A stretch of 64,000 nucleotides of DNA from an uncultured Eubacteriales bacterium (GTDB lineage: Bacteria > Bacillota > Clostridia > Oscillospirales > Oscillospiraceae): NCBI GenBank assembly GCA_900546515.1, contig URDG01000007.1, positions 1-64,000 on the forward strand. The letters are read 5' to 3'. Positions 28,401 to 43,043 of this stretch are shown here, piece after piece. The position numbers and the translations under genes were made by a program. The notes below the pieces were generated by a model, which had not been told where the DNA came from, ran no database searches, and saw only the letters and a program-made list of their open reading frames with translations. The stretch's first letter is position 1. Each line of letters starts with the position of its first letter.

Positions 28401-28614
28401 CTTTCTCCCCGCCCTCGGGTTCATCATCCGGTGTATCGTTCGCCGGGCTGCCGCTCTGCTCAGGCGCCTGGGTCGGTGCGGGATCTGCCGGAGCGGGGCT
28501 GGCCTCGGCTCCCTCAACGGCCGGCAGCTCCTCCGCATATGCGGCCGCACCGGCCGGCATCAGACTGACGAGCATGCACACCAGCAGCAGAATGCTGAGT
28601 ACTTTCTTCTTCAT
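25456..28614 (-). CDS. Very large secreted surface protein with variant sorting signal
   Basis: 1052 residues. A signal peptide (MKKKVLSILLLVCMLVSLMP) is followed by an acidic low-complexity linker (PAPADPAPTQAPEQSG, about 40-75) and then beta-helix-like repeats, with many short strands such as GKNIVFELNGHTITL, KGTVSSKGVLARFEG, LTIESNGKTVSGNIDV and DNAGEVEIYSGSYNNLVLLE. These are Right-handed beta-helix/pectate-lyase-like turns without visible catalytic residues. A near-terminal X2-like domain (about 880-1000: QKGSNTTLTFISDAPYE and LSTLNAGTYYVRIYSKTG) precedes RTGDDADLGLLIGIMAL and a KKKKQK tail, the same TGD-type anchor seen in two other proteins here. Probably wall-associated. It sits between rpoC and rpsL with its own promoter. 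Confidence 0.75.
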   Translation of the reverse strand: MKKKVLSILLLVCMLVSLMPAGAAAYAEELPAVEGAEASPAPADPAPTQAPEQSGSPANDTPDDEPEGGEKEELNEGFFAGLSDAEIGAYIEKICKAGYDANGADRAELYSFVTDTLGLGSLEEFDAWLKLELDAEACIGEKKYASLADAINAVTNAQNTTIMLLKDVEAEGVFVPAGKNIVFELNGHTITLTGETAQCFAIADEYSRDEETGEELHSYSNVAIKNGTVVSRGADAAETAILNTGCLSLENVSVTGRISHSGAEQACRLDIISGVFGGAITAELPETVSVSGGRFAQDVSAWCTGTKRSIALGGGVYTVVDKAHYVDSTGHTVYVEEILKDAQSVMDDDSAVPGAYISVSGLSAAFDETRISELLQRCADAGAFGGAAVLASAGTADDTQAENGVADIELFARATVKETGDNLISYEIKPYASVNGSEPVPVPNEWLNGKSIAVSIYTGFEPQEIEHIHDDMTVDTYYADAALGNTFTYDEAAGTATVNISSFSVIKANAKYAAAIGVHLYETLQDAVNALGTKDTLGVEISGKIRLLSNVSLTESITIPAQNPVEIDLQLHNITMIEAKPLFVIEDKAELTITGKGTVSSKGVLARFEGAGNGMLALGDDSILLVGTYEGEAPVFERADGGEVTGGRAKNVSIKVSKTNFDPTAYVDLTTYEVIDNGDGTWNVNKREFEAQNLTRLDKKMYATVEGAIFDADEGDSILLLKDIHEKDLVIDKSLTIESNGKTVSGNIDVKAPAETVEIRSLLPVTKMTVEGTITAGSGTTLTIVGVEAEKLAVEPGAKVTLGNSLTDLTYTNKINGIDNAGEVEIYSGSYNNLVLLEGGKYSLYGGDYDKDYSAYCGRIIVSDTKIFQYKCTQRASDGRWVVTKFSPVIISPTEAKSIQKGSNTTLTFISDAPYETEDGGIEFLAVSVDRSMSTNLSSQNDTLLPAGSFSVGDDGQGHTMVTLNGSYLSTLNAGTYYVRIYSKTGMAYRFQSDNTLACFKVTLRSTTIPGRSNGIIRTGDDADLGLLIGIMALSAITAAGAVTVLKKKKQK

Positions 28615-28718
28615 CGAAGTTATCCTCCCTAACGTTGAATTGCGCGTCCTTTATTGCAGATCTTCAACAGCAAAGGGCACACAAAGCGATTTACATAATC
28701 ACTATATCTTGTGTCTGT

Positions 28719-28747
28719 ATACTATCGCCTCGACGCATTTTTGTCAA
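28719..28747 (-). promoter_or_regulatory. Consensus promoter of the large surface protein
   Basis: On the minus strand TTGACA (28747-28742), 17 bases, TAGTAT (28724-28719). It is followed by a leader of about 100 bases and an AGGGAGG ribosome binding site. Confidence 0.8.
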
Positions 28748-28849
28748 TAGATGGTGCCAAATATGACGACAAGTTACAAAACATATGCATCATTTTTCAA
28801 CGGGAATTGAGTTTGACGCACATACCGGCGTCAGATAATACCGCTGAAA

Positions 28850-28883
28850 AATCACTCTGCCCAGACAACTGGGCAGAGTGATT
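28850..28883 (-). terminator. Terminator of the DNA methyltransferase gene
   Basis: AATCACTCTGCCCAG and CTGGGCAGAGTGATT form a perfect 15-bp stem with an ACAA loop, about 25 bases past the stop codon. Confidence 0.85.
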
Positions 28884-28908
28884 ATATCCCGGCATTTTAA
28901 GTTTTTTA

Positions 28909-29829
28909 TTAATAGCGGAAATTTCTTTCTGTGAACACGCCGCCGGACATTCCCTGTATCCTTCTGTCCGCGTCTGCCCTCTCAAGGCGCTGCTCTGCCC
29001 AGACGCAATAACGCGGCTCGATCTCCACGCCGATATAGTGCCGTCCGAGCTTTTTTGCCGCGACGCTTACAGAGCCTGAGCCGAGAAACGGGTCAAAAAC
29101 GGTATCCCCTGCATTTGAGCTTGCGAGAATCAGCTTGGCCAGCAGCTTTTCCGGCTTCTGCGCCGGATGCGCGGTATTCTCCGGCATTGACCAGAACGGT
29201 ACGGTAATATCATCCCAGAAATTTGACGGGCAGGTATCCCGGTATTTTCCCCCGGCAGATTCCGTCCAGTCTTTCGGCTTCCCATCCATTCGGTACGGTG
29301 CAACAACACGCCTGCGTATCTTCACGGCGTCAAGATTGAAGGTATACTCCTCACCCGGCGTTGCAAACCATATATCCTCCATGCCGTTTTTCCAGTTTTT
29401 CTTTGCGCCGCGGCCTTTTTCACGCTGCCATGTGATGCGGCTGCGCACGGTGAACATATCCTGCATCACACGCCCTATTATAAGGCTCGACTCCCAGTCG
29501 CAGCAGACGTATATGGACGCTGTATCCTTCATAAGCGGCTTCACCGCCGCCAGCCATGCACGCGTATAAGTCTCATATTCATCCGCTTTCTTTTTTGAAA
29601 AAAGCGTGCCGTCATACGACTTGGTGAGATTGTACGGAGGATCGGCGATTATGAGATCTGCGCACTGCCGTGGCAGCAAGCCGCATACCTCCAGCATATC
29701 GCCGTTTATCGTGCTGTCAAGAATCGGCGCGCCCGCGCGCAGGCTGTCGGGTCTGAGGCAGCGCGTGAGATATTCCGCGCCCTCTTCAAGCGCCGTATCT
29801 ATCGTTTTGTTTCTGCCGGGCTTCGGCAT
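28909..29829 (-). CDS. Orphan DNA methyltransferase, DPPY-first (beta-class) type
   Basis: 306 residues. The catalytic motif DPPYNLTKSYDG (IIADPPYN, near residue 83) comes before the SAM-binding motif VFDPFLGSGSVSVAAKKLG (near 247), so the order is the beta class of N6-adenine or N4-cytosine methyltransferases. AHPAQKPEKLLAKLILASS also fits. The block between (about 100-220) is the target-recognition region. No restriction endonuclease gene is adjacent, so it acts as a solitary methyltransferase, either regulatory or a remnant. It has an AAGGAGG ribosome binding site and lies between rpoC and a surface protein, an uncommon place. Target sequence unknown. Confidence 0.85.
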   Translation of the reverse strand: MPKPGRNKTIDTALEEGAEYLTRCLRPDSLRAGAPILDSTINGDMLEVCGLLPRQCADLIIADPPYNLTKSYDGTLFSKKKADEYETYTRAWLAAVKPLMKDTASIYVCCDWESSLIIGRVMQDMFTVRSRITWQREKGRGAKKNWKNGMEDIWFATPGEEYTFNLDAVKIRRRVVAPYRMDGKPKDWTESAGGKYRDTCPSNFWDDITVPFWSMPENTAHPAQKPEKLLAKLILASSNAGDTVFDPFLGSGSVSVAAKKLGRHYIGVEIEPRYCVWAEQRLERADADRRIQGMSGGVFTERNFRY

Positions 29830-29855
29830 GAGCGCCCCTCCTTATTATTTAAAGG

Positions 29856-29914
29856 AAAGGAGTACCCTTGCGGATACTCCTTTTCAAAGGCAGTGCCGCA
29901 TGATGCGGCGCTGC
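29856..29914 (-). terminator. Double hairpin terminator of the rpoBC operon
   Basis: GCAGTGCCGCA/TGCGGCGCTGC (29890-29914) followed, in the direction of transcription, by AAAGGAGTA/TACTCCTTT (29856-29883) with a T-rich exit. These separate rpoC from the methyltransferase. Confidence 0.75.
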
Positions 29915-29929
29915 ACAAAGCTGTAAAAC

Positions 29930-37401
<7,472 letters not shown>

Positions 37402-37548
37402 TAGCGCACTCTCCTTATCACGATTTGCAAACGCCCGGGTGTGTTGTCAAAATTCATATACCCGGTGTTGATTTTACAGGTTAGGGATGCTATACTACGT
37501 GTAGTAGAAAGTGGGGATGTATCCCCTATCCTACGAACATAGCACTCT

Positions 37549-37578
37549 ATTTTACCATCGTCTGCATGTGAAAGTCAA
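37549..37578 (-). promoter_or_regulatory. Promoter of rpoBC
   Basis: On the minus strand TTGACT (37578-37573), 18 bases, TAAAAT (37554-37549). The leader of about 140 bases contains a GGGGATGTATCCCC hairpin (37513-37526). Confidence 0.65.
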
Positions 37579-37668
37579 GGATTATTTTATTAAATCTTGG
37601 TGTTTTTTCGGCGGGAGTTTCTGCTCCGGCCTTTTTTGTTATTCTCTCATACAATTCCGGAGGTTCAT

Positions 37669-38901
37669 ATGGACTACCGCGTTATTTTATTATTGATTCT
37701 TGAGGGTGCGTTCGCGCTGTGGCTTCTGTATCGCGCCGGGCTTATGAAAAAGCCCGCATATGCCGCGGCGGCCGTGATACTGGTCATACTGGCTTTCGGT
37801 GCACGGTTCGCAGTGCTGGATTATCAGACGCTTGACTATCAGGACTTTCTCTCCCGCTGGGTGGATTATTTCCGCCGCAGCGGCGGCTTCCGCGCACTCC
37901 GTGAGCAGGTCGGCAACTATAACATTCCCTATCTTTATTTTCTTGCGCTGTTTTCCTACAGCAGCATCAGCGACCTGTATCTCATAAAGCTGCTGAGTAT
38001 TTTCTTCGATATCATCCTCGCATGGGCATCTATGCTGCTTCTGGGCCGGTACACCCAAAGCCCTGCGCGGCGCATGGGGCTGTTCTTCACCGTTCTTTTT
38101 CTGCCGACCGTATTCCTCAACGGCTCGCTCTGGGCTCAGTGTGACAGCAGCTATGTTGCGCTGGCCGTGCTCGGCATATATCTTGCGCTGGACGACCGTC
38201 CGGTGCTGTCCATGGTCTGCGCAGCGCTGTCTTTCGGCTTCAAGCTTCAGGCTGTTTTCATTCTGCCGGTATACGCAGTGCTGTGGATGCAGGGGAAGTT
38301 TAAATGGCAGCATTTTCTTGTGTTTCCTGCGGCTTATGTTGTTCTCGTACTGCCGGCAGTACTTCTCGGTCGCCCGTTTATCGAGACTTTGACCCTCTAC
38401 TTCAATCAGACCGGCAGCATAGGCGACGGGCTTAACTACAATTCCCCATCCGTCTATTCGCTCTTTCAGTACAGTCTGCCCGAGCAGTACAACGAGCTCG
38501 CCTCGCGGCTCGGCATCATTGCCGCGTTCGTGTATATGGCAGTGCTGCTTCTGATCTGCTTTTTCAACCGCAGGCGGATCAGCAACAAGGCTGTGCTGGG
38601 CGCCGCGCTGCTATTTGCGATCGGAATCCCGTTTCTTCTCCCGCATATGCACGACCGGTACTTCTTTGCCGCAGACATTCTTTCGCTCATCCTTGCTTTC
38701 ACCGCAGCCGAGTATTTTATCGCCGCAGTGCTCGTGCAGTTTGCATCGCTTCTGGGCTACCACGCCTATCTGAAAATGCGCTATCTTCTCCTTATGGACA
38801 AGGGTGCAGCCGCGCTTATAGCAGCGCTTGCCGTTGCATCCATTTTCTTCTATAATTCCCTCTGCGAAAAAAAGAAGAAAAAACGCAAAATTAATGCTTG
38901 A
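37669..38901 (+). CDS. GT-C fold membrane glycosyltransferase (mannosyltransferase-like)
   Basis: ATG at 37669 follows CCGGAGG; 410 residues with about ten to eleven transmembrane helices. The first loop ends with LDYQDFLSRWVDYFRRSGG, where GT-C enzymes carry their acidic motif. SLWAQCDSSYVALAVLGIYL and ALSFGFKLQAVFILPVY resemble Gpi18/DUF2029-type transferases, and GIPFLLPHMHDRYFFAADIL is the conserved HMHDRY motif of that group. It likely uses a polyprenyl-linked sugar outside the membrane to modify a surface glycan. The KKKKKRKINA tail is cytoplasmic. Monocistronic; the tRNA-Leu promoter overlaps its stop codon. Confidence 0.75.
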   Translation: MDYRVILLLILEGAFALWLLYRAGLMKKPAYAAAAVILVILAFGARFAVLDYQTLDYQDFLSRWVDYFRRSGGFRALREQVGNYNIPYLYFLALFSYSSISDLYLIKLLSIFFDIILAWASMLLLGRYTQSPARRMGLFFTVLFLPTVFLNGSLWAQCDSSYVALAVLGIYLALDDRPVLSMVCAALSFGFKLQAVFILPVYAVLWMQGKFKWQHFLVFPAAYVVLVLPAVLLGRPFIETLTLYFNQTGSIGDGLNYNSPSVYSLFQYSLPEQYNELASRLGIIAAFVYMAVLLLICFFNRRRISNKAVLGAALLFAIGIPFLLPHMHDRYFFAADILSLILAFTAAEYFIAAVLVQFASLLGYHAYLKMRYLLLMDKGAAALIAALAVASIFFYNSLCEKKKKKRKINA

Positions 38902-38925
38902 CAAAAGAAGATTATCTGCTATAAT
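38898..38925 (+). promoter_or_regulatory. Promoter of tRNA-Leu
   Basis: TTGACA (38898-38903), 16 bases, TATAAT (38920-38925): both hexamers are consensus. It overlaps the last codons of the glycosyltransferase gene and is about 70 bases before the tRNA. Confidence 0.85.
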
Positions 38926-38996
38926 AACTCATGCCTTAAATGTGGCGCGCCAAGTGAGGCAGGCGACTTTAAATGGAGTCGGAGCCTCGGCGTTAT

Positions 38997-39081
38997 GCGA
39001 GAGTGCTGGAACAGGTAGACAGGCACGTTTGAGGGGCGTGTGTCAACCGACGTGGGAGTTCAAGTCTCCTCTCTCGCACCA
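38997..39081 (+). tRNA. tRNA-Leu, anticodon GAG
   Basis: 85 bases with encoded CCA. Acceptor stem GCGAGAG/CTCTCGC, D-arm region CTGGAACAGGTAGACAG, anticodon stem CACGT/GCGTG with loop TTGAGGG (anticodon GAG at 39031-39033), a class II long variable arm (TGTCAACCGACG), and T-arm GGGAGTTCAAGTCTCC. It reads CUC/CUU. It sits at the left boundary of the accessory region and so is a candidate integration site. Confidence 0.95.
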
Positions 39082-39097
39082 GGCTTGTCAGCCAATT

Positions 39098-39130
39098 TTG
39101 ATGACACTGCGTCAAACGCAGTGTCATCAA
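39098..39130 (+). terminator. Hairpin after tRNA-Leu
   Basis: TTGATGACACTGCG and CGCAGTGTCATCAA form a perfect 14-bp stem with a five-base loop, 17 bases past the tRNA. The T run is missing. Confidence 0.6.
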
Positions 39131-39313
39131 TGCTTTCCGGGCTTAAAAGGCTCGGAAATTTTTTTATTTTTCCATTGATGACAAACGCCGTTTTCATGCA
39201 ACTGAGGAGACTTGAACTACCCAAACCGGGTTTTGAGCCATTTTATCCCTTCATTGCCGCGGATTTCTCATAAGCTTTTCGAGATTCCTCAAAAATAAAT
39301 ATCACAAAAATTC

Positions 39314-39362
39314 AAACGCCGGATTGTTGGTTTCGTAGAATCAACGATCCGGCGTTTTTTTA
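39314..39362 (+). terminator. Terminator hairpin in the gene-free region
   Basis: AAACGCCGGATTGTTG pairs with CAACGATCCGGCGTTT (one T-G pair), followed by TTTTTAT. No gene is recognised between the tRNA and this hairpin; the 39131-39313 stretch may be the scar of an integrated element. Confidence 0.7.
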
Positions 39363-39427
39363 TTTTCGGAGGCGGTTTTTGAATTATGTAAACCTTGCAT
39401 ATTAAAAATAACAAACAAATCGGCAAA

Positions 39428-39468
39428 GCCGGAACTTTTGAGAAATTGAAAGTTCCGGCCTTTTTTTT
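39428..39468 (+). terminator. Second terminator hairpin before the HTH gene
   Basis: GCCGGAACTTT (39428-39438) and AAAGTTCCGGC (39449-39459), then eight Ts: a textbook terminator with no obvious upstream gene. Confidence 0.8.
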
Positions 39469-39486
39469 CTTTCAAGGGGGGTACTC

Positions 39487-39750
39487 GTGAGCTACTTCTC
39501 TACGATATACTCTGACAACAGTCTGCCCATACGTGCCAAGACGGTGTATATGTATCTGCGCGACAGGTCAGACAAAGAGCGCAAATGCTGGCCGGGGATA
39601 AACACCATTGCCGCCGAACTCAACTGCTCCCGCTCCACGGTCAAACGTGCACTGCACGATCTGGAGAAGCACGGATATATACGACGGCTGCCGCGATACA
39701 GAGAAAGCGGCAGCCGTTCTTCTAATTTGTATGTACTTGTCGATGATTGA
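39487..39750 (+). CDS. Small helix-turn-helix protein of mobile-element type
   Basis: GTG at 39487 follows AAGGGGGG; 87 residues, SYFSTIYSDNSLPIRAKTVY at the start and a winged-helix core PGINTIAAELNCSRSTVKRA followed by LHDLEKHGYIRR. The pattern (replication-initiator-like or GntR-like HTH_36 domain) is common in conjugative elements and phages of Clostridia, where such proteins control replication or transfer genes. It lies between tRNA-Leu and the metal locus, supporting an insertion at the tRNA. Target DNA unknown. Confidence 0.6.
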   Translation: MSYFSTIYSDNSLPIRAKTVYMYLRDRSDKERKCWPGINTIAAELNCSRSTVKRALHDLEKHGYIRRLPRYRESGSRSSNLYVLVDD

Positions 39751-39879
39751 CCTTTGAATTCTCCGCCAAGGGGCAACTGCACCTATATACTGCACCCATC
39801 CCCGGTTCACAGTGAACCGCCTTGAAGGGAACACTCTAAGTATTAGTACAGAGAAAAAAGTTATGATTTTTGCGCACAT

Positions 39880-39923
39880 ATCCCCCGGGGGGGCTTACAC
39901 ATGAGTAGAAACTCATATATAAT
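39880..39923 (+). promoter_or_regulatory. Operator-promoter 1 (FecCD operon)
   Basis: Operator AT-CCCCC-GGGGGGG-CTT (39880-39896), running into a -35-like CTTACA (39894-39899), with a perfect -10 TATAAT at 39918-39923, 18 bases downstream. The same C-tract/G-tract element occurs at three other promoters in this locus. C/G-tract palindromes are the known operator type of CsoR/RcnR-family repressors, one of which is encoded at 53884-54213. A further palindrome ATGAGT/ACTCAT lies at 39901-39916. Confidence 0.7.
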
Positions 39924-39957
39924 CAAAGCCACCCGATCGGACAGGAGAAAACACAGA

Positions 39958-41019
39958 ATGAAAAGAAATGTGCTGCACGGGCACAGTCTCAAAAAAACGA
40001 CAGCATACATTTTACTTACCGCCGTTATAATCATGGCTATTATTTGCTTGTTTGTCGGCTCGTCCGGTATGACGGTATCAGACTGCTTTGCGGCACTGGC
40101 AAAGAAAAGCACCGCTGCAAATAACCGTATTATCTGGAATATCCGTGTTCCCCGTGTACTTGCCGCTATTATAGCAGGTGCTGGGCTCTCAGTCTCTGGA
40201 CTTGTTATGCAGACGAATCTGAACAACCCCATGGCCTCGCCTTCGACGCTCGGCGTATCCAATGCCGCAGTGTTCGGCGCGAATCTTTCTATTATAGCTT
40301 TCGCAGGCGGCTTTCTTTCTACTGGCAGCAATGTCGCAAACTATGCCGTCGGGGCGAACCCGTATGCCACCTCGGTCATGGCGTTTATATTCTCTACGCT
40401 TTCTATCCTGCTGATCCTCGCCCTGTGCCGGATGCGTTCATTCTCTCCGAATGTTGTGGTACTGGCCGGTATCGCGGTAGGCGCTGTCTGGACTGCCGCA
40501 ACGACTGTGCTGCAGTTCTATGCGACCGATGTTGGCATTTCCGCTGCGGTTATATGGAACTTCGGCGACCTTGGCCGTGCAACATATAAGACCGACCTGC
40601 TTATGTTCATCGCCGTCGCCGCAGGTATGCTTGTGTTCATGCTGCTGTCATGGCGCTATAATGTTCTGCTCAGCGGAGATGCAAGCGCAAAGAGCATGGG
40701 TGTAAATGTGGACGTGCTGCGTTTCGTGTCGATGCTGATGGCTTCGGTCATTACAGCGGTGTGCGTGTCTTTCCTCGGTGTGATCGGCTTTGTCGGTATT
40801 ATCTGTCCACATGTAACGAAGAAGCTGCTGGGACAGGATCACCGCTATTCCATTCCGGTCTCCGCGCTCAGCGGCAGTCTGCTGCTCCTCATCGCCGATA
40901 CGCTCTCCCGCAGTATGGGCAACGGCTCGGCGCTTCCCGTCGGGGCAATCACCTCTCTGCTCGGCGCTCCGTTCTTCATTGCAATAATCTTTTCGCGGAA
41001 GGAGCACGGCCAATGCTGA
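39958..41019 (+). CDS. FecCD-type ABC importer permease
   Basis: ATG at 39958 is chosen because AGGAGA is nine bases upstream; 353 residues, about nine to ten helices. Family motifs: RVPRVLAAIIAGAGLSVSGL near residue 65, NNPMASPSTLGVSNAAVFGA, and the ATPase-contact loop region GVIGFVGIICPHVTKKLLGQ then HRYSIPVSALSGSLLLLIAD. FecCD permeases import siderophores, haem, corrinoids or other metal chelates across the membrane. First gene of a permease-ATPase-binding protein operon starting at operator 1. The substrate cannot be read from sequence. Confidence 0.92.
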   Translation: MKRNVLHGHSLKKTTAYILLTAVIIMAIICLFVGSSGMTVSDCFAALAKKSTAANNRIIWNIRVPRVLAAIIAGAGLSVSGLVMQTNLNNPMASPSTLGVSNAAVFGANLSIIAFAGGFLSTGSNVANYAVGANPYATSVMAFIFSTLSILLILALCRMRSFSPNVVVLAGIAVGAVWTAATTVLQFYATDVGISAAVIWNFGDLGRATYKTDLLMFIAVAAGMLVFMLLSWRYNVLLSGDASAKSMGVNVDVLRFVSMLMASVITAVCVSFLGVIGFVGIICPHVTKKLLGQDHRYSIPVSALSGSLLLLIADTLSRSMGNGSALPVGAITSLLGAPFFIAIIFSRKEHGQC

Positions 41020-41783
41020 AGATAGAAAACCTGTGCTTTCGCTACGGCAAGCATTCCAAGCCGGTGCTGAACGGAATAAACCTTGAACTCTGCGACGGCG
41101 AAATAGGTATACTGCTAGGGAAAAACGGCTCGGGGAAGACAACGCTCTTCAAAAACATTCTCGGCATTGATTCACCCGAAAGCGGATCGATCCTGTTTGA
41201 CGGCATAGATATTCTCAGGCTCCCGCAGCGTGAGCGGGCGCGGCTCATCGCCTATGTGCCGCAGCACATTCACTTTGGCTCACTCACGGTATACGACTCC
41301 ATACTTATGGGGCGCGTATCCTATTTTGGCCTGCGCGCCGGCAGAGAGGACTATGAGGTCGTCGACGAAATAATCTTCGAGATGCAGCTGGAAGAATTTG
41401 CTGACCGCAACGCTGAAAATCTGTCCGGAGGCGAAAAGCAGAAAATCGCCATTGCGCGGGCGCTTGCGCAGTCGCCGAAGCTGCTCGTGTTCGACGAGCC
41501 AACAGGTAATCTCGACATCGCAAACGAGGAGCTTATTGTCGAGGAAGCGAAGAAGGTTGCAAAAAATAAGAACATAGCTATTCTAAGCTCGCTGCACGAT
41601 CTCAATCAGGCAATGTATTTCGGAGACAAATTTTATTTTCTCAAGGATGGCGTTATAAAGTATTCCGGCTCTGAGGATATCTTTGTTCCCAATGTCATCA
41701 AGGATATCTTTGATATAAATTCAAAAATCATTGAGCATGACGGCCAGAAAATAATATTGGGAGGAAAACAATATGAAAACTAA
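41013..41783 (+). CDS. ABC importer ATPase, FecE/BtuD-like
   Basis: ATG at 41013 with AAGGAG eight bases before; it overlaps the permease by seven bases. 256 residues: Walker A LLGKNGSGKTTLFKN, Q-loop IAYVPQHIHFGSLTVYDSIL, signature LSGGEKQKIAIARALAQ, Walker B LLVFDEPTGNLD and the switch His in SSLHDLNQAM. It powers the FecCD-type permease. The gene also overlaps the downstream binding-protein gene (41773), so the three are translationally coupled. Confidence 0.93.
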   Translation: MLKIENLCFRYGKHSKPVLNGINLELCDGEIGILLGKNGSGKTTLFKNILGIDSPESGSILFDGIDILRLPQRERARLIAYVPQHIHFGSLTVYDSILMGRVSYFGLRAGREDYEVVDEIIFEMQLEEFADRNAENLSGGEKQKIAIARALAQSPKLLVFDEPTGNLDIANEELIVEEAKKVAKNKNIAILSSLHDLNQAMYFGDKFYFLKDGVIKYSGSEDIFVPNVIKDIFDINSKIIEHDGQKIILGGKQYEN

Positions 41784-42978
41784 GAAGATCACCGCACTTG
41801 TCCTGGCGCTTATAATGCTGCTGTCTCTCTGCGCCTGCGGCAGCCAGAGCGCCGCGACCGAGTCACCGGCAACAGAAGCGCCCGCGGAAAGTGTAATCCC
41901 GGCAGCCGAGCCGGAAGAAATCACCATTGCTGACATGATAGGCCGTGAAGTAACTGTTATTCCGGGCAGTTATAAACGTGTCGTCTGCATCGGCGCGGGT
42001 GCGCTGAGAATGTACAGCTACATCGGTGATGTGTCTCTGCTGTGCGGTGTCGAGGATATCGACAACACCACGCTTGATGAACGCCCCAAGATGTTTGATT
42101 CCGTTGCCCGTCCCTATGTTCTCGCGTTCGGCGGCACCTTCAGCACTCTGCCCTCATGCGGCGTCGGTGGTCCTAATGCACAGGCGGCGGAAGCCGAAAA
42201 AATACTCTCCTGCAACCCGGATATCGTTATCTCCGAGTATGAGGATGTCGACAAGGAGAATGCACTGCAGGAGCAGCTCGGCGTGCCTGTGATCACGCTC
42301 AAGGCCGGGCCCAACGGTGTGTTTGACGACGCGTTCAAAAACACGATGACAATGCTCGGCACAATCTTCTGCAATGAAGAGAAGGCCGAAAAGCTTGTCA
42401 GCTTCATTGATTCCGAAGCCGCCGAAATCGCTTCACGCACCGCTGATATAAAGGATGAGGACAAGCCGGGAGTATACATCTGCGGACTTGGCAACTGGGG
42501 AACGACCAACCACCTCATGACCGCGCAGAACTACATTTCCTTCAACATCGCAAATGTCCGCAATGTTGTGACCGACCTTGAAAAAGACGGCATTCAGGCC
42601 ATTGAGGGAGAGAAGTTTGTTGCGCTCGGCGAGGACATGGACATCATCATTATGGACGCTGCCGCTGTCAAGAACATCAAGCCTCTCTACGCGGAAGATC
42701 CCACAATGTTCGACTCCTGCAAAGCATGGCAGGATGGCGAGGTATATCTGGAGATGGCATACAACGCTTACTATACCAATTATGAAATCGCCCTTATAAA
42801 TACATGGTTCATCGCCAAAACCGTCTACCCCGATCTCTTTGAGGACATTGATATCACCGCAAAGACCAATGAAATAACTGAGATGTTCCTCGGTGAAGAG
42901 CTTGCCAATGCGATCTTCAGCTGCCCGTCCAGCTTCGGCGGCTATCAGAAGATAGATACTGTCTCTTTCTTTGCCTGA
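41773..42978 (+). CDS. Metal-chelate substrate-binding lipoprotein of the FecCD importer
   Basis: 401 residues. Lipoprotein signal MKTKKITALVLALIMLLSLC with lipobox LSLCAC (Cys near 22), an Ala/Glu/Pro-rich linker, then a type III binding fold: IADMIGREVTVIPGSYKRVV, two lobes joined by a long helix (about 190-215), and a GFGG-like end. These proteins hold the ligand outside the membrane. The DMIGREVTVP opening is shared with siderophore, corrinoid and metal-chelate binding proteins of gut Clostridia; ligand unknown. Followed by a hairpin at 42992-43022. Confidence 0.88.
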   Translation: MKTKKITALVLALIMLLSLCACGSQSAATESPATEAPAESVIPAAEPEEITIADMIGREVTVIPGSYKRVVCIGAGALRMYSYIGDVSLLCGVEDIDNTTLDERPKMFDSVARPYVLAFGGTFSTLPSCGVGGPNAQAAEAEKILSCNPDIVISEYEDVDKENALQEQLGVPVITLKAGPNGVFDDAFKNTMTMLGTIFCNEEKAEKLVSFIDSEAAEIASRTADIKDEDKPGVYICGLGNWGTTNHLMTAQNYISFNIANVRNVVTDLEKDGIQAIEGEKFVALGEDMDIIIMDAAAVKNIKPLYAEDPTMFDSCKAWQDGEVYLEMAYNAYYTNYEIALINTWFIAKTVYPDLFEDIDITAKTNEITEMFLGEELANAIFSCPSSFGGYQKIDTVSFFA

Positions 42979-42991
42979 GATAAAGCTTTAT

Positions 42992-43022
42992 AATGACCGT
43001 CAGACATTGCCTGACGGTCATT
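42992..43022 (+). terminator. Hairpin between importer operon and methyltransferase
   Basis: AATGACCGTCAG and CTGACGGTCATT, a perfect 12-bp stem followed by a short T stretch. It probably reduces rather than abolishes readthrough, since the next gene has no clear promoter of its own. Confidence 0.7.
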
Positions 43023-43043
43023 GTTTAAAAAGGAATGGTAAAC

